Positions 8,389 through 17,987 are shown, counted from the stretch's first letter. The stretch: DNA of 33,964 nucleotides from Sorangium sp. (GCA_019695485.1 JAEUAF010000646.1:1-33964), one strand, 5' to 3'. The notes: generated by a model from the letters alone, not told the origin. Translations and numbers: made by a program.

Positions 8389-11127
8389 TCAATGCGCCGC
8401 GTTCCAATCGTTGCCATGGCCCGCGTCCACGACCAGGGGCACATCCAAAGGGAAGGCGCTTTCCATCCGCGACTTAATCAGCGGGAGCGCCTCCGCGACT
8501 TCCACTTTGGGCACCTCGAACACGAGCTCGTCATGGACGCTCAACACCATCCGCGAGCCTTTCGTGACGGGCTCCACGAACCTCAGCATTGCTAGCTTCA
8601 AGATATCCGCTGCCGTGCCTTGGATCGGCATGTTCATCGCGACGCGTTCGGCGGCCAGGCGCTCGGCGCGGTTCGCGCTGCGGATCGTTGGCACGAGCCG
8701 CCGCCGCCCGAGCAGGGTCTTCACGGCTTCGCCGGCGCGGGCGCGCTCCAGGGTCTCGTTCATGAAGCGCCGTACGCCCTCGTAGCGTCGGAAATAGGCC
8801 GCGATGAAGCTGCTGGCTTCGGCGCGAGAGATCCCGAGCACCTTGGCAAGCCCGCTGTCACCCTGCCCGTAGATGACGCCGAAATTCACCGCCTTGGCGC
8901 GCGTGCGATGCTCGCGAGTCACGGCCTCCGCCCCGACCTCGAAGATCTCCATTGCGGTGCGCGTGTGGATGTCTTGCCCGGTACGAAAGGCGTCGAGCAA
9001 AACCGGATCTTGCGACAAGTGAGCCAGCACGCGGAGCTCAATCTGTGAATAGTCCGCGCTCACGAGCTCGCAGTCGGGGGGCGCCGTGAAGGTGGCGCGA
9101 ATTTTTCGCCCGAGCTCGGTGCGGATCGGGATATTTTGGAGGTTGGGGTCGGACGAGGACAGGCGTCCCGTCGCGGCCACGGCCTGTTCCCAAGACGTGT
9201 GGATGCGGCCCGTCTCGCGATCGACCAACATCGGCAGCGCGTCGATGTAGGTGCCCTTCAGTTTCGCGAGTTGACGAATCTCCAGGATGATTTTGGGGAG
9301 TTCGTGTTGATCGGCCAATGCCTCGAGCGTGGCCGCGTCGGTCGAGCGCGAGGTCTTCGTGCGCTTCAGCGGCTTCAGCCCAAATTCGTCGAACAGCAAG
9401 GCTTCGAGCTGCCGCGGCGAGTTGACGTTGAAGGCGTGACCGGCCACCTCGTGGGCACGCTTTTCGAGGAGCTCGAGTTCACGTTCGCAATCCTTGCCGA
9501 TCGCCGCCAATACCCCAAAGTCGATGCGCACGCCGGTGAGTTCGAGCTTGGTCAAGAGCTCCGCCAGCGGCAGCTCGACCTCGCGATAGAGCTTCTCGAG
9601 TCCCTCCTCGTTGACGCGCGGCAGCAGGCGCGCCTCGAGACCCAACACGAACTCCACGCTCGAGGCCGCATAAGGCAGAAGCTCCTCTGGAGTCAGCTCG
9701 TCCAAGCCGAGTCGTTTGGCGCGACCGGGTTTCGTGAGCTCGTCATAGCTCGTGGCGACGATGCCGAGCTCGCGCTTGGCGAGCGAATCTCGATCGTGCA
9801 TCGCCTCAGGATCGAGTAGGTAGCTTGCCAACACCGCGTCGAACGTGAATCCCAGAAGCGGCATCCCGGCGCGCTCCAGTGCCACGGCGCTGCGCTTCAA
9901 ATCCAAGCCGAGCTTCGCGAGCGAGCGATCGCAAAGCAGGCCGGAAAGCAGCTCGCGCGCTTGCGCAAGCGGAATCTGCGCACCGCTGCCCAGGTGTCGA
10001 TGCGTGAGCGGGACGTAGGCGGACTCGGCGCTGTCGACCGCCAACGCGATCCCCACGAGATGGCCGTGTGTGGGGCTCGGCTGATCCGTGAAGGCTTCGA
10101 TGGCGAGCCTTCCCGTGCTTTTTGCGCGCAGCACGAGGGCGCGCAAGTCTTCGACGTCCCGAATCAGGCGCTGGGCGCTGGGGGCGCTGACAGTCGGTGG
10201 CGCCACGACCGCTCCGACGTCGTGGGCTCCGGACGCCGAGGGCGCCGGCTCGTTGTCGAGCTGCGTGAGCTGCCGCTGGAAGCCGAGCTCGGTGTAGAGG
10301 GCACGGAGCGCGCTGACGTCCCGCTCCTTGCGGGTGAAGAGAGCGCGCTCGAAGTGGATGTCACAGTCATCCTTGAGTGTAACGAGGCGCTGGCTCAAAA
10401 ACGCTTGGTCGCGGTTCGCGGCCAGGGTTTCACGCAGCGCCTTCCTTTGAACCTCGGCGAGGTGCTGGTACACGCCGTCGAGCGTGCCATACGCCGCCAA
10501 GAGCTCCTTGGCCGTCTTTGGTCCTACGGAGGGCACCCCCGGGACGTTGTCGGAGCTGTCACCCGTCAGCGCCAGCACATCTCGGATCTGATCGACGCGG
10601 ACGCCAAAGCGCTCCTCGACCTCCGGCACGCCAAACACCCGATCGCGCATCGTGTCGTAGAGCACGACGTCATCGCCAACGAGCTGCATCAAGTCCTTGT
10701 CCGCTGCGACGATCACCGTGCGCACACCGCTCGCGCGGGCCTGTTTTACGCACGTCGCGATCAGATCGTCCGCTTCGACGCCGTCCTCTTTCAAGACCGG
10801 AACTTGGAACGCGCGCACGATCTGTTCGAGGCGTCTGAGCTGAACTTTGAGGTCGTCAGGAGCGGGCGGGCGATGCGCCTTGTATTCGGCGTAGATATCC
10901 TTGCGAAAGGTGGCGCGGCCGCTATCCATCGCGATGGCGAAGAGCGTCGGGCGACGTTCACGCAGCAGCCGCTCCAACATGCTCACGGTGCCGTGAACGG
11001 CGTGGGTGGGCTCGCCCGAAGGGCTCGAGAGCGGCGCTATCGCGTGGTAGGCGCGCAGCACGTAACTCGAGAGGTCCACGAGATAGAGCACATCGGGGGA
11101 GCCGGGGGGAAAGAGCTCGGTTGCCAT
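8389..11127 (-). CDS. polA: DNA polymerase I
   Basis: Start ATG 11127 (MATELFPPGSPDVLYLVDLSSYVLRAYHAI) preferred over the track start 11298. 5' nuclease (DSSDNVPGVPSVGPKTAKELL) and polymerase motifs (SADYSQIELRVLAHLS, AKAVNFGVIYGQG, VHDELVFEVP; C-terminus GNDWNAAH). Confidence 0.97.
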   Translation of the reverse strand: MATELFPPGSPDVLYLVDLSSYVLRAYHAIAPLSSPSGEPTHAVHGTVSMLERLLRERRPTLFAIAMDSGRATFRKDIYAEYKAHRPPAPDDLKVQLRRLEQIVRAFQVPVLKEDGVEADDLIATCVKQARASGVRTVIVAADKDLMQLVGDDVVLYDTMRDRVFGVPEVEERFGVRVDQIRDVLALTGDSSDNVPGVPSVGPKTAKELLAAYGTLDGVYQHLAEVQRKALRETLAANRDQAFLSQRLVTLKDDCDIHFERALFTRKERDVSALRALYTELGFQRQLTQLDNEPAPSASGAHDVGAVVAPPTVSAPSAQRLIRDVEDLRALVLRAKSTGRLAIEAFTDQPSPTHGHLVGIALAVDSAESAYVPLTHRHLGSGAQIPLAQARELLSGLLCDRSLAKLGLDLKRSAVALERAGMPLLGFTFDAVLASYLLDPEAMHDRDSLAKRELGIVATSYDELTKPGRAKRLGLDELTPEELLPYAASSVEFVLGLEARLLPRVNEEGLEKLYREVELPLAELLTKLELTGVRIDFGVLAAIGKDCERELELLEKRAHEVAGHAFNVNSPRQLEALLFDEFGLKPLKRTKTSRSTDAATLEALADQHELPKIILEIRQLAKLKGTYIDALPMLVDRETGRIHTSWEQAVAATGRLSSSDPNLQNIPIRTELGRKIRATFTAPPDCELVSADYSQIELRVLAHLSQDPVLLDAFRTGQDIHTRTAMEIFEVGAEAVTREHRTRAKAVNFGVIYGQGDSGLAKVLGISRAEASSFIAAYFRRYEGVRRFMNETLERARAGEAVKTLLGRRRLVPTIRSANRAERLAAERVAMNMPIQGTAADILKLAMLRFVEPVTKGSRMVLSVHDELVFEVPKVEVAEALPLIKSRMESAFPLDVPLVVDAGHGNDWNAAH

Positions 11128-11354
11128 CGGGTGCGGCAGCCTATCGCAGGGCCGCGGTCCCGGAGCCCCGGGCGCTTTCTGCGCTGATTTTCGCTGCAAA
11201 CCACGCCGCTCGGGGAGCGACCAGGGCTGTGGAGCTCGTTTGGCGCCCCGTGCGGCGTTCCGTTCTTGCTGAAGCGGTCGGCCGGTCTTGTCATACAATC
11301 GGCACGTTGGGGGCGCCTGGCTGCCACGTCGGCGCGCGATGGTGTGTCACCACG

Positions 11355-12290
11355 ATGAATCTCGCGGCGCTCGATCTCGGCTCCAATTCCTTCCACTTAC
11401 TGGTGGCGCGCATGAGCGCTGGTGGCGGGGTCACGAAGCTCGCGTCCCACAAGGAGGTGCTGAAGCTCGGCGGCGTCGTTCAGGCCCACGGCCACTTGCC
11501 GCGTGCGTCCTTCGAGAGCGCTAGCGAAGCCGTCGGGAAGATGGTGGCCGTGGCGCGTGCCTTCCGCGCCGAGCGTTTGGTAGCAGTGGGCACCAGTGCG
11601 CTTCGCGACGCCGCGAATGGCCCAGAGTTTTGCGAAGCAATGCGGGAGCGTTTCCATCTCCCGGTCGAGCTGATGTCGGGGGAGGAAGAGGGGCAGGTCG
11701 TGTATCGCGGCGTTCAGAGCGCGTTTCCCAACTTGCGAGGGCGAGTGGCAGTGCTCGATCTGGGGGGAGGCTCCGTAGAACTCGCGGTCGGCGACGGACA
11801 GCGCGCAAGTCTCGTCGAGAGTCTTCCGCTCGGCTTCCTGCGCCTCGGGCAAAGGCTGAAGGCGACGCCCGGAGGCTCGCAGGAGCTTCTCACGAGCTGG
11901 GTGCAGGCCGAGAGTGCGGAGGTGCGCGAGCGGCTCCGCTGGCTGAAGCCGGATGCGTGGGTGCTGTCTGGCGGAACGGCGCGCGCGTTCGGCAAGTTGG
12001 TGTTGTCGGGTGCCAGCGGGCTCAGCGCCGCGACTGTGCGGCGGGTGAGCCGGGAAGTCTCACAAGCGACGACGGCGGAGCTCTTGACCCTCGGCGTCGA
12101 TCCGACGCGGGTGGACACCCTTGGGCTTGGGGTTCTGGTGTTGGACGCGCTCGTGTCGGTGTTCGGGATCGCGTCGCTTCGTATCTCCCCGCGGGGGATC
12201 CGCGAAGGGCTTCTGCTGCGCGAGGTCGATCGCATGGGACCCGCCGCACTCGGACGACTGAGCAGCGAACCGTCCCAGCTCGTCGGGTGA
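11355..12290 (+). CDS. Ppx/GppA family phosphatase
   Basis: MNLAALDLGSNSFHLLVARM; VGTSALRDAANG; LMSGEEEGQVVYRGV; VLDLGGGSVELAV; VLSGGTARAF. In-frame ATG at 11355 is a better start than 11121. Confidence 0.92.
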   Translation: MNLAALDLGSNSFHLLVARMSAGGGVTKLASHKEVLKLGGVVQAHGHLPRASFESASEAVGKMVAVARAFRAERLVAVGTSALRDAANGPEFCEAMRERFHLPVELMSGEEEGQVVYRGVQSAFPNLRGRVAVLDLGGGSVELAVGDGQRASLVESLPLGFLRLGQRLKATPGGSQELLTSWVQAESAEVRERLRWLKPDAWVLSGGTARAFGKLVLSGASGLSAATVRRVSREVSQATTAELLTLGVDPTRVDTLGLGVLVLDALVSVFGIASLRISPRGIREGLLLREVDRMGPAALGRLSSEPSQLVG

Positions 12291-12416
12291 ACGGGCGTGA
12301 GGAGTCCGCCGAGTTCAGCCTTGGCGGAACTTCGCTGCGCTCTACTCCCGACCGAGCCGAGAGCCTCGTGAAGAGGAGTGGCAACCCGCCCGCGAAGCGG
12401 CTAGCCTCGTACGCTG

Positions 12417-13841
12417 GTGGCAGACAACCCCGAACCGCCCCGCGCGCTTGTTGCTGGTAAGTACCGCCTTTCCCGCCTGCTGGGCCGCGGGGGCATGGGC
12501 TCCGTGTGGGAGGGGGTTCACGCCACGCTTGGCACGCGCGTCGCGGTGAAGTTCATCGAGTCCGAGCACGCCAACAGTACTGAAGCGCGCAACCGTTTCG
12601 AGAACGAAGCGCGCGCTGCCGCCAGCCTGCGCAGCAAGTACGTCGTAGAGGTCTACGATCACGGAGTCGGGGAGGACGGGCGCCCGTTCATCGTGATGGA
12701 GTATTTGGCAGGTGAGCCACTCGACAAGCGACTCGATCGCGTCGGGCGGCTGCCTCCCAAAGATACCGCCTTCATCTTGCAGCAGGTGTGTCGCGCGCTT
12801 TCCAAAGCCCACGCGGCGGGCATCGTGCACCGCGATCTCAAACCCGAGAACGTGTTCTTGGTGTGGGACGACGAAGACGGCGCTGACGTCGCCAAAGTGG
12901 TCGACTTTGGCATCGCCAAGTTCACCGACGGCTCACTGGGCCCTTCTTCCGCGACGCGCACCGGGTCGGTATTGGGAACGCCGTATTACATGAGCCCTGA
13001 GCAGGCGCGGGGCTTGAGGTCCGTCGACTACCGCACCGATATCTGGTCGCTCGGGGTCATCGCCTATCGCTGCATCGTGGGCACGTTGCCCTTCGACGGC
13101 GAAGCCGTCGGCGACCTCCTCGTCAAACTCTGCACTGCGCCGATTCCGGTCCCCTCTCAGTTAGCGCCCGATGTTCCGCCGGGTTTCGACGCCTTCATCT
13201 TGCGCGCTTTGGCGCGCGAACCGGGCGAGCGCTTCCAGTCCGTGCAGGAGTTCGGGGCTTCGCTGGCCGCCGTATGCGGCATTAGCGTTCGCGCCTATGG
13301 CACCGGCGAGCAGCCGCAGTACATGAACGCTTCTGGGACGGGTCCGTTCCCCACCGTGGTGGGCACGCCGACTCAGGTGGCACATCCCTCCGAGCTCGCG
13401 GTCGCGACCGGTGCGCCGCTCAGTCAAACCAAGACACCGGGCGTTAGCGGCTCTTCAGGGACTCGTCCGAGCGCGATCGTGGCGGCCACCTTGGCAGCTG
13501 TGGTGGTGCTGGCAATTGGCGTTGGGGTGGTCGCTAAAGTTCTCGGTAAGTCTGACGGGGACGTGATCGCGCTTGCCAGTAGCTCATCCGGTGTCGCCTC
13601 GGCCCTGCCCGGGGCTGCGACGACTCCGAGCGTTCCCACTGCAGTGAGCGCGCCCAGCGTGACCCCCGTCCTGCCGCAGGCGCCCGCGCCTCGGCCGAGC
13701 GCGTCGCCTGCTGCCGCTCCCCATGCGCCTGCGCCCCACGTCGCTGCGGCCCCACCGCGGCCTCAGGCGGCGCCGATTTCTCGGCCCCGCCCGCCGACCC
13801 CTGCGCCGGCGGGTAAGAAAGAAATCGACGTCGGCTATTGA
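12417..13841 (+). CDS. Hanks-type serine/threonine protein kinase with C-terminal TM segment and Pro/Ala-rich tail
   Basis: GTG start 12417; YRLSRLLGRGGMGSVWEG, VAVKFIE, IVHRDLKPENVFL, VDFGIAKF, GTPYYMSPEQARG; TM-like IVAATLAAVVVLAIGVGVVAKVL. Confidence 0.95.
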   Translation: MADNPEPPRALVAGKYRLSRLLGRGGMGSVWEGVHATLGTRVAVKFIESEHANSTEARNRFENEARAAASLRSKYVVEVYDHGVGEDGRPFIVMEYLAGEPLDKRLDRVGRLPPKDTAFILQQVCRALSKAHAAGIVHRDLKPENVFLVWDDEDGADVAKVVDFGIAKFTDGSLGPSSATRTGSVLGTPYYMSPEQARGLRSVDYRTDIWSLGVIAYRCIVGTLPFDGEAVGDLLVKLCTAPIPVPSQLAPDVPPGFDAFILRALAREPGERFQSVQEFGASLAAVCGISVRAYGTGEQPQYMNASGTGPFPTVVGTPTQVAHPSELAVATGAPLSQTKTPGVSGSSGTRPSAIVAATLAAVVVLAIGVGVVAKVLGKSDGDVIALASSSSGVASALPGAATTPSVPTAVSAPSVTPVLPQAPAPRPSASPAAAPHAPAPHVAAAPPRPQAAPISRPRPPTPAPAGKKEIDVGY

Positions 13842-13945
13842 AGGGCGACTTTGGCGGGTGAACTCGGCAACTTGACCCTCGCCGTCGTCACGCCCTAGAA
13901 GTAGGCATCACGTCTTTTCGATTCGCGTCGGCGCCGCCCGCGTGG

Positions 13946-15235
13946 GTGGGCGCACTCTTTTCGGTGGTGCTCACGAGCACCCCTGTGCTTGGGCAGTCGG
14001 CGGCCGACGTCGCCACGGCCCGAAAGCTCGCACAAGAGGGTATCGAGCTCTATAGCGCCGGTAAGTACCAGGACGCGCTCGATCGGGTGCAGCGTGCGGA
14101 GGCCATCTTCGATGCCCCTGTGCATCTGCTCTACATTGCGCGCTGCCAAGCTCAGCTTGGTTTGATGGTCGAGGCTTCCGAGAGCTATCGCAAGCTTGCG
14201 CGCGTGGAACTCGAGGCGAATGCCCCCGAGGCATTTCGCGAAGCAGTGAGCGCAGGTAAGCGTGAGGGCGCCGACGTCGAAGCCAAGGTCCCGGCCCTAC
14301 GCCTCGAGATCGACCCCGCAGGCGTCAAGGACTCGAAGCTCAGCATCGACGGTCAGTCCGTGCCGACGGCAGTAGTCGGCGTCGATCGCCCTGCCAACCC
14401 TGGCAAGCACACGCTGCGCGCCGAGGCGGGGGGCTACCGGGCCGCCGAAGCCAGCGTGGAACTTCACGCTGGCGAGAAGCAGGAAGTAAAGCTCTCTCTG
14501 TCGCCCGATCCCTCTGCTGCGGTCGCGGTGCCACCCAGCACGACCCCGAGCGGCGCAGCGGCGCCGTCAAAAGGCGGCGGCCTGAGCTTTTTTGTCGGCC
14601 TTCGGTTAGGCGGTGTGATCCCGGCGGGCAAGCTCTACCAATCGTCGGGCCAGGCCGTCGCCATGTCAGACTATGCCGGCGGCGGCGCTACGGCGGAGCT
14701 TCAAGCAGGCGTGCGCTTCGCACGCTACTTCGCGGCCAAGCTGTACCTCGAAGGGTACGCCATGAACGCGGGCCAATGGCTCACCGATCAGGCTCGCGAC
14801 GCAGGGCTCGAGCCAAAGAACTCAGTGGGCGGACAGGGCTTCGGACTTGGCGCCATGGTCGGGACACCGCCCGGACAGCTGGGCGGCTTTGGTGAGTTGG
14901 GCATCACGGCCATCCACAAGTTCCGCGTCACGCGTGACTTCGACCCGGACACGACCGCGTGTGGCGATTCGTCCCAAGACCTCACGCTCAGCGGCGTCGC
15001 CTTTCGGATCGGCGGGGGCGCGCACATTCCCCTGTCGCGGCTGTTCCAGCTGACTCCCTACATGCTGGCCACGTTTGGGCAGTTTACCAACGTCGACAAT
15101 AGCAGCGCGTGCTCGGACGTGACCGGCGGGACCACCCGCTTCCCAGCGAGCGGCGACATTGCCAGCGGCGATCGCCTTGGGCATCAGCTCATCATCATCG
15201 GTGTGGGCGGGGACCTGCTGCTCGGCGTTCACTGA
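13946..15235 (+). CDS. Secreted/outer-membrane TPR and PEGA-like domain protein with a C-terminal region resembling an outer-membrane beta-barrel
   Basis: Signal-like N-terminus ALFSVVLTSTPVLGQS; ARKLAQEGIELYSAGKYQDALDRVQRAEAIFDAPVHLLYIARCQAQLG (TPR); VPALRLEIDPAG…LSIDGQSVP…PGKHTLRAEAGGYR (PEGA-like); Gly-rich alternating C-terminus. Start uncertain. Confidence 0.7.
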   Translation: MGALFSVVLTSTPVLGQSAADVATARKLAQEGIELYSAGKYQDALDRVQRAEAIFDAPVHLLYIARCQAQLGLMVEASESYRKLARVELEANAPEAFREAVSAGKREGADVEAKVPALRLEIDPAGVKDSKLSIDGQSVPTAVVGVDRPANPGKHTLRAEAGGYRAAEASVELHAGEKQEVKLSLSPDPSAAVAVPPSTTPSGAAAPSKGGGLSFFVGLRLGGVIPAGKLYQSSGQAVAMSDYAGGGATAELQAGVRFARYFAAKLYLEGYAMNAGQWLTDQARDAGLEPKNSVGGQGFGLGAMVGTPPGQLGGFGELGITAIHKFRVTRDFDPDTTACGDSSQDLTLSGVAFRIGGGAHIPLSRLFQLTPYMLATFGQFTNVDNSSACSDVTGGTTRFPASGDIASGDRLGHQLIIIGVGGDLLLGVH

Positions 15236-15236
15236 A

Positions 15237-15268
15237 AGCCCGGGCCGAACCTTCGGCTGAAATGGGCT
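15237..15268. terminator. Nested hairpin, candidate terminator after the PEGA-like gene
   Basis: AGCCC (15237-15241)/GGGCT (15264-15268) enclosing GCCGAA-CC-TTCGGC (15244-15257); no U-tract. Confidence 0.35.
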
Positions 15269-15449
15269 GGCGTGTGCGTTGAGCCGTTCACCGCGTTTCT
15301 CGCGGGTTCCTCGGCCGCTGTGGCATCGGTTTCACTCTGCGAGGTGGCCAAGTTTTTCGCTATTTCGTGGGAAAACCGCGGCTTACACGACACCAACGTG
15401 CAACGTTTTACATTTGTGTGACAATCGCGGCAGACGTGGGTGTTACGGC

Positions 15450-16967
15450 ATGAATCGGCCCATGTACGTCGCACTCGTCGTCGTTTACGCGTCTATCCTC
15501 CTCGTCCTCTGTGCCTATGGCGTGCATCGCGCGCACTTGGCCTATTCCTGCGTTCGGCACCGCCGAAAGCTCGTAGGGCTGAGCCGCCGGGTGGAGCTTG
15601 GGGACGGGCAGCCGTTGCCCACCGTGACGATTCAGCTGCCGTTGTTCAACGAGGCCACCGTGGCTCGGCGCCTGATCGAGGCCACCGGCCAAATGGACTA
15701 CCCGCGTGACCGGCTCGAGATTCAGGTCTTGGACGACTCCACGGACGAGACAGTGTCGATCGCGGCCGCCGCGGTGCAAAGCCTTCGCGATCAGGGCATC
15801 GACGCTCACTACGTGCGTCGGCCCGATCGGGACGGCTACAAGGCGGGCGCGCTCGACTACGGCCTCAAAACTGCGAAGGGCGAGCTGGTTGCGATCTTCG
15901 ACGCGGACTTCGTGCCGCAGCCGAGCTTCTTGCGTGAGGTAGTGGGGCACTTCGGCGACGCTCGCACCGGCATGGTCCAGACCCGCTGGGATCACCTGAA
16001 TCGGAACGCCTCGCTGCTCACCTCGATTCAGGCCCTGATGCTCGACGGGCACCATTTGGTCGAAAACCGCGCTCGCTACGCGAACGGCTGTATGTTCAAC
16101 TTCTCCGGCACCGGCGGCATCTGGCGTCGCTGCGCCATCGAAGACGCAGGCGGCTGGCAGCACGATACGCTGACCGAGGACCTCGACCTCTCGTATCGCG
16201 CTCAACTTGCCGGCTACACCTTCGTCTATCGGGCGGACGTCTGCACGCCAGCGGAGCTACCCGAGGATATGTCGGCGTTTCGCGCCCAACAGTATCGTTG
16301 GGCAAAGGGCACGGTCCAAACGGCGCGCAAGCTGCTCGGCCGCGTTCTCGGCGCGCCGATTCGCCCATCACAGCGCATCGAGGCCGCCTTCCACATGCTG
16401 CCGCACTTCGCGTACCCGTTGATGGTGATGCTGACGCTGGTCTTGCTGCCAGCGCTGGTGTTCATGCCCGCGACGGACATGCGTACGCTCTTGCTCGTCG
16501 ATGTGCCGCTCTGCTTGGGCGCCACTGGCTCGCTCGCCACGTTCTACACGATGGCCGAGGTCGCTCAAGATCGTTCGGCCTGGCAGGCGATCCGCAAGCT
16601 ACCCGCTCTGATCGCGCTCGGTGCGGGTCTCGCCCCGCACCTCAGTCTCGCGGTGTGGGATGGCTTGCACTCGATGGCGGGTGAGTTCGTGCGCACGCCG
16701 AAGCGCGGCGCGATGCAGGGGCGCTACCGTCAATACGCGAAGCTCCCATTGGCTGAGCTCTTCTTGGCAGTGGTGAGCGCGGCGAGCGTCGTCGCCGCGC
16801 TGCGCACCGGGCACTGGCTCGCCGCGCCGTTCGCGTCGCTCTTCTGCGCCGGCTACTCCTACGTGGCGGTGCTGGTTTTGCGCGAGCAGTTCTTGGGGAG
16901 GCCGGCCAGTGCGCCGGTGCTCACCGAGAGCGCGAGCGACGCAGCGGAGATGGCGCGCGCCGCCTGA
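15450..16967 (+). CDS. Family 2 glycosyltransferase (cellulose synthase-like, membrane)
   Basis: Start ATG 15450 (MNRPMYVALVVVYASILLVLCAYG). IQLPLFNE, VLDDSTDET, IFDADFVP, TEDLDLSYRAQLAG, QQYRWAKGT (QxxRW), several TM segments at the C-terminus. Confidence 0.92.
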   Translation: MNRPMYVALVVVYASILLVLCAYGVHRAHLAYSCVRHRRKLVGLSRRVELGDGQPLPTVTIQLPLFNEATVARRLIEATGQMDYPRDRLEIQVLDDSTDETVSIAAAAVQSLRDQGIDAHYVRRPDRDGYKAGALDYGLKTAKGELVAIFDADFVPQPSFLREVVGHFGDARTGMVQTRWDHLNRNASLLTSIQALMLDGHHLVENRARYANGCMFNFSGTGGIWRRCAIEDAGGWQHDTLTEDLDLSYRAQLAGYTFVYRADVCTPAELPEDMSAFRAQQYRWAKGTVQTARKLLGRVLGAPIRPSQRIEAAFHMLPHFAYPLMVMLTLVLLPALVFMPATDMRTLLLVDVPLCLGATGSLATFYTMAEVAQDRSAWQAIRKLPALIALGAGLAPHLSLAVWDGLHSMAGEFVRTPKRGAMQGRYRQYAKLPLAELFLAVVSAASVVAALRTGHWLAAPFASLFCAGYSYVAVLVLREQFLGRPASAPVLTESASDAAEMARAA

Positions 16968-17011
16968 TCGGCCGCTGTTTTGCGACTACATCGCCCCGGA
17001 TGCGTGACCGC

Positions 17012-17037
17012 GGGCGCGTTGGGGCGGGCTCGCGCCC
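17012..17037. terminator. Candidate stem-loop after the GT2 gene
   Basis: GGGCGCG (17012-17018) pairs with CGCGCCC (17031-17037), 12-nt loop; intergenic. Confidence 0.3.
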
Positions 17038-17191
17038 CCACCGAAAAACTGTCCCTGAGCCCTAGGAAGTCTCGCCATCCCGAGGGCTTACGTATGGACT
17101 TCCCGATGTGCCCGTGGCTACTATCGAGGTTGCGGCGTGGAAACCGCTCCGCGGGCAGAGCTGCTCGCGGGGCCATCACACAGGCAGCCCG

Positions 17192-17530
17192 ATGACAAAG
17201 GCCGACATCGTCCAGGCGGTCTACACCCGGCTCGGCGGCTTCTCGAAGAAAGAATCGGCCGACTTGGTCGACCTCGTTTTCGAGACCATGAAAGAAACCC
17301 TTGGCCGAGGCGAGAAGATCAAGATCTCTGGCTTCGGGAACTTCGTGCTGCGCGATAAGCGCCAGCGCCAAGGTCGAAATCCACAAACCGGGGATCCCAT
17401 CGTGATCACGGAGCGGCGGGTGTTGAACTTCAAAGCCAGCCAGCTGCTCAAGCAGGCGCTCAACGACGATTCGCCAACCCCCGCAGCCGACGGCAAGGAC
17501 GGCGCGGACCTCAGGGGCGACTCGCTCTGA
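17192..17530 (+). CDS. ihfA: Integration host factor alpha subunit / HU-family DNA-binding protein
   Basis: MTKADIVQAVYTRLGGFSKKESADLVDLVFETMKETLGRGEKIKISGFGNFVLRDKRQRQGRNPQTGDPIVITERRVLNFKAS; GFGNF and GRNPxTG signatures. Confidence 0.93.
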   Translation: MTKADIVQAVYTRLGGFSKKESADLVDLVFETMKETLGRGEKIKISGFGNFVLRDKRQRQGRNPQTGDPIVITERRVLNFKASQLLKQALNDDSPTPAADGKDGADLRGDSL

Positions 17531-17556
17531 CTCGGCTCTCACCGAGCAATTAGGCC

Positions 17557-17963
17557 GTGGCAGACGAGACGGACGTTCCGGTCAAGCTTTACTACCGCAT
17601 CGGGGAGGTCTCCCAGTCGTCGGGGTGGAGCCGCACGTGCTCCGCTATTGGGAGACCGAATTTCGCTCGATCCGCCCCCAAAAGTCCCGCAAAGGGCAGC
17701 GCATCTACTCGCGTCGGGACGTCGATCGCCTGCTCAAGGTGAAAGACCTCCTCTATACCCACGGATTTACGATCGCCGGCGCCCGCAAGCGGCTGCGCGA
17801 CGTCGGGTCGGAGGCCGAGACGGAGCGCGCCGCTCTGCCAGCGGCGGCTGCGACACCGGCCGAGGAGGCCGTCGGGCCCGGGCCACAGCTGCGTGGCGTG
17901 CTTCTCGAGCTCCGCGCCGAGATTCAGAAGATGCTGGGCGAGCTCGACGACCCGTCGTCCTGA
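17557..17963 (+). CDS. MerR-like transcriptional regulator, split by an apparent -1 frameshift at the G-run 17622-17625
   Basis: Frame 1: VADETDVPVKLYYRIGEVSQSSG; frame 3: VEPHVLRYWETEFRSIRPQKSRKGQRIYSRRDVDRLLKVKDLLYTHGFTIAGARKRLRD. Joining the two restores a continuous MerR helix-turn-helix. Confidence 0.85.
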
Positions 17964-17970
17964 CCGCGGG

Positions 17971-17987
17971 CGGATCGCTTCGATCCG
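17971..17987. terminator. Short perfect hairpin after the merR-like gene
   Basis: CGGATCG-CTT-CGATCCG, 7-bp stem and 3-nt loop; no U-tract. Confidence 0.35.

Noticed and set aside
9961-11187. 408-aa plus-strand ORF opposite polA
   Set aside because: Antisense to a clear Pol I gene; low-complexity high-GC frame opened by codon bias; no recognisable motifs.
11128-11298. N-terminal extension of polA in the ORF track
   Set aside because: 57 extra residues are Arg/Pro-rich and not Pol I-like; canonical N-terminus begins at 11127.
11294-11299. TACAAT as a -10 box upstream of ppx
   Set aside because: No convincing -35 at 16-18 bp spacing; too weak to report as a promoter.
12530-12545. TGGCACGCGCGTCGCG resembling a sigma54 site
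   Set aside because: Inside the kinase coding sequence and -12 box is TCGC rather than TTGC; likely chance.
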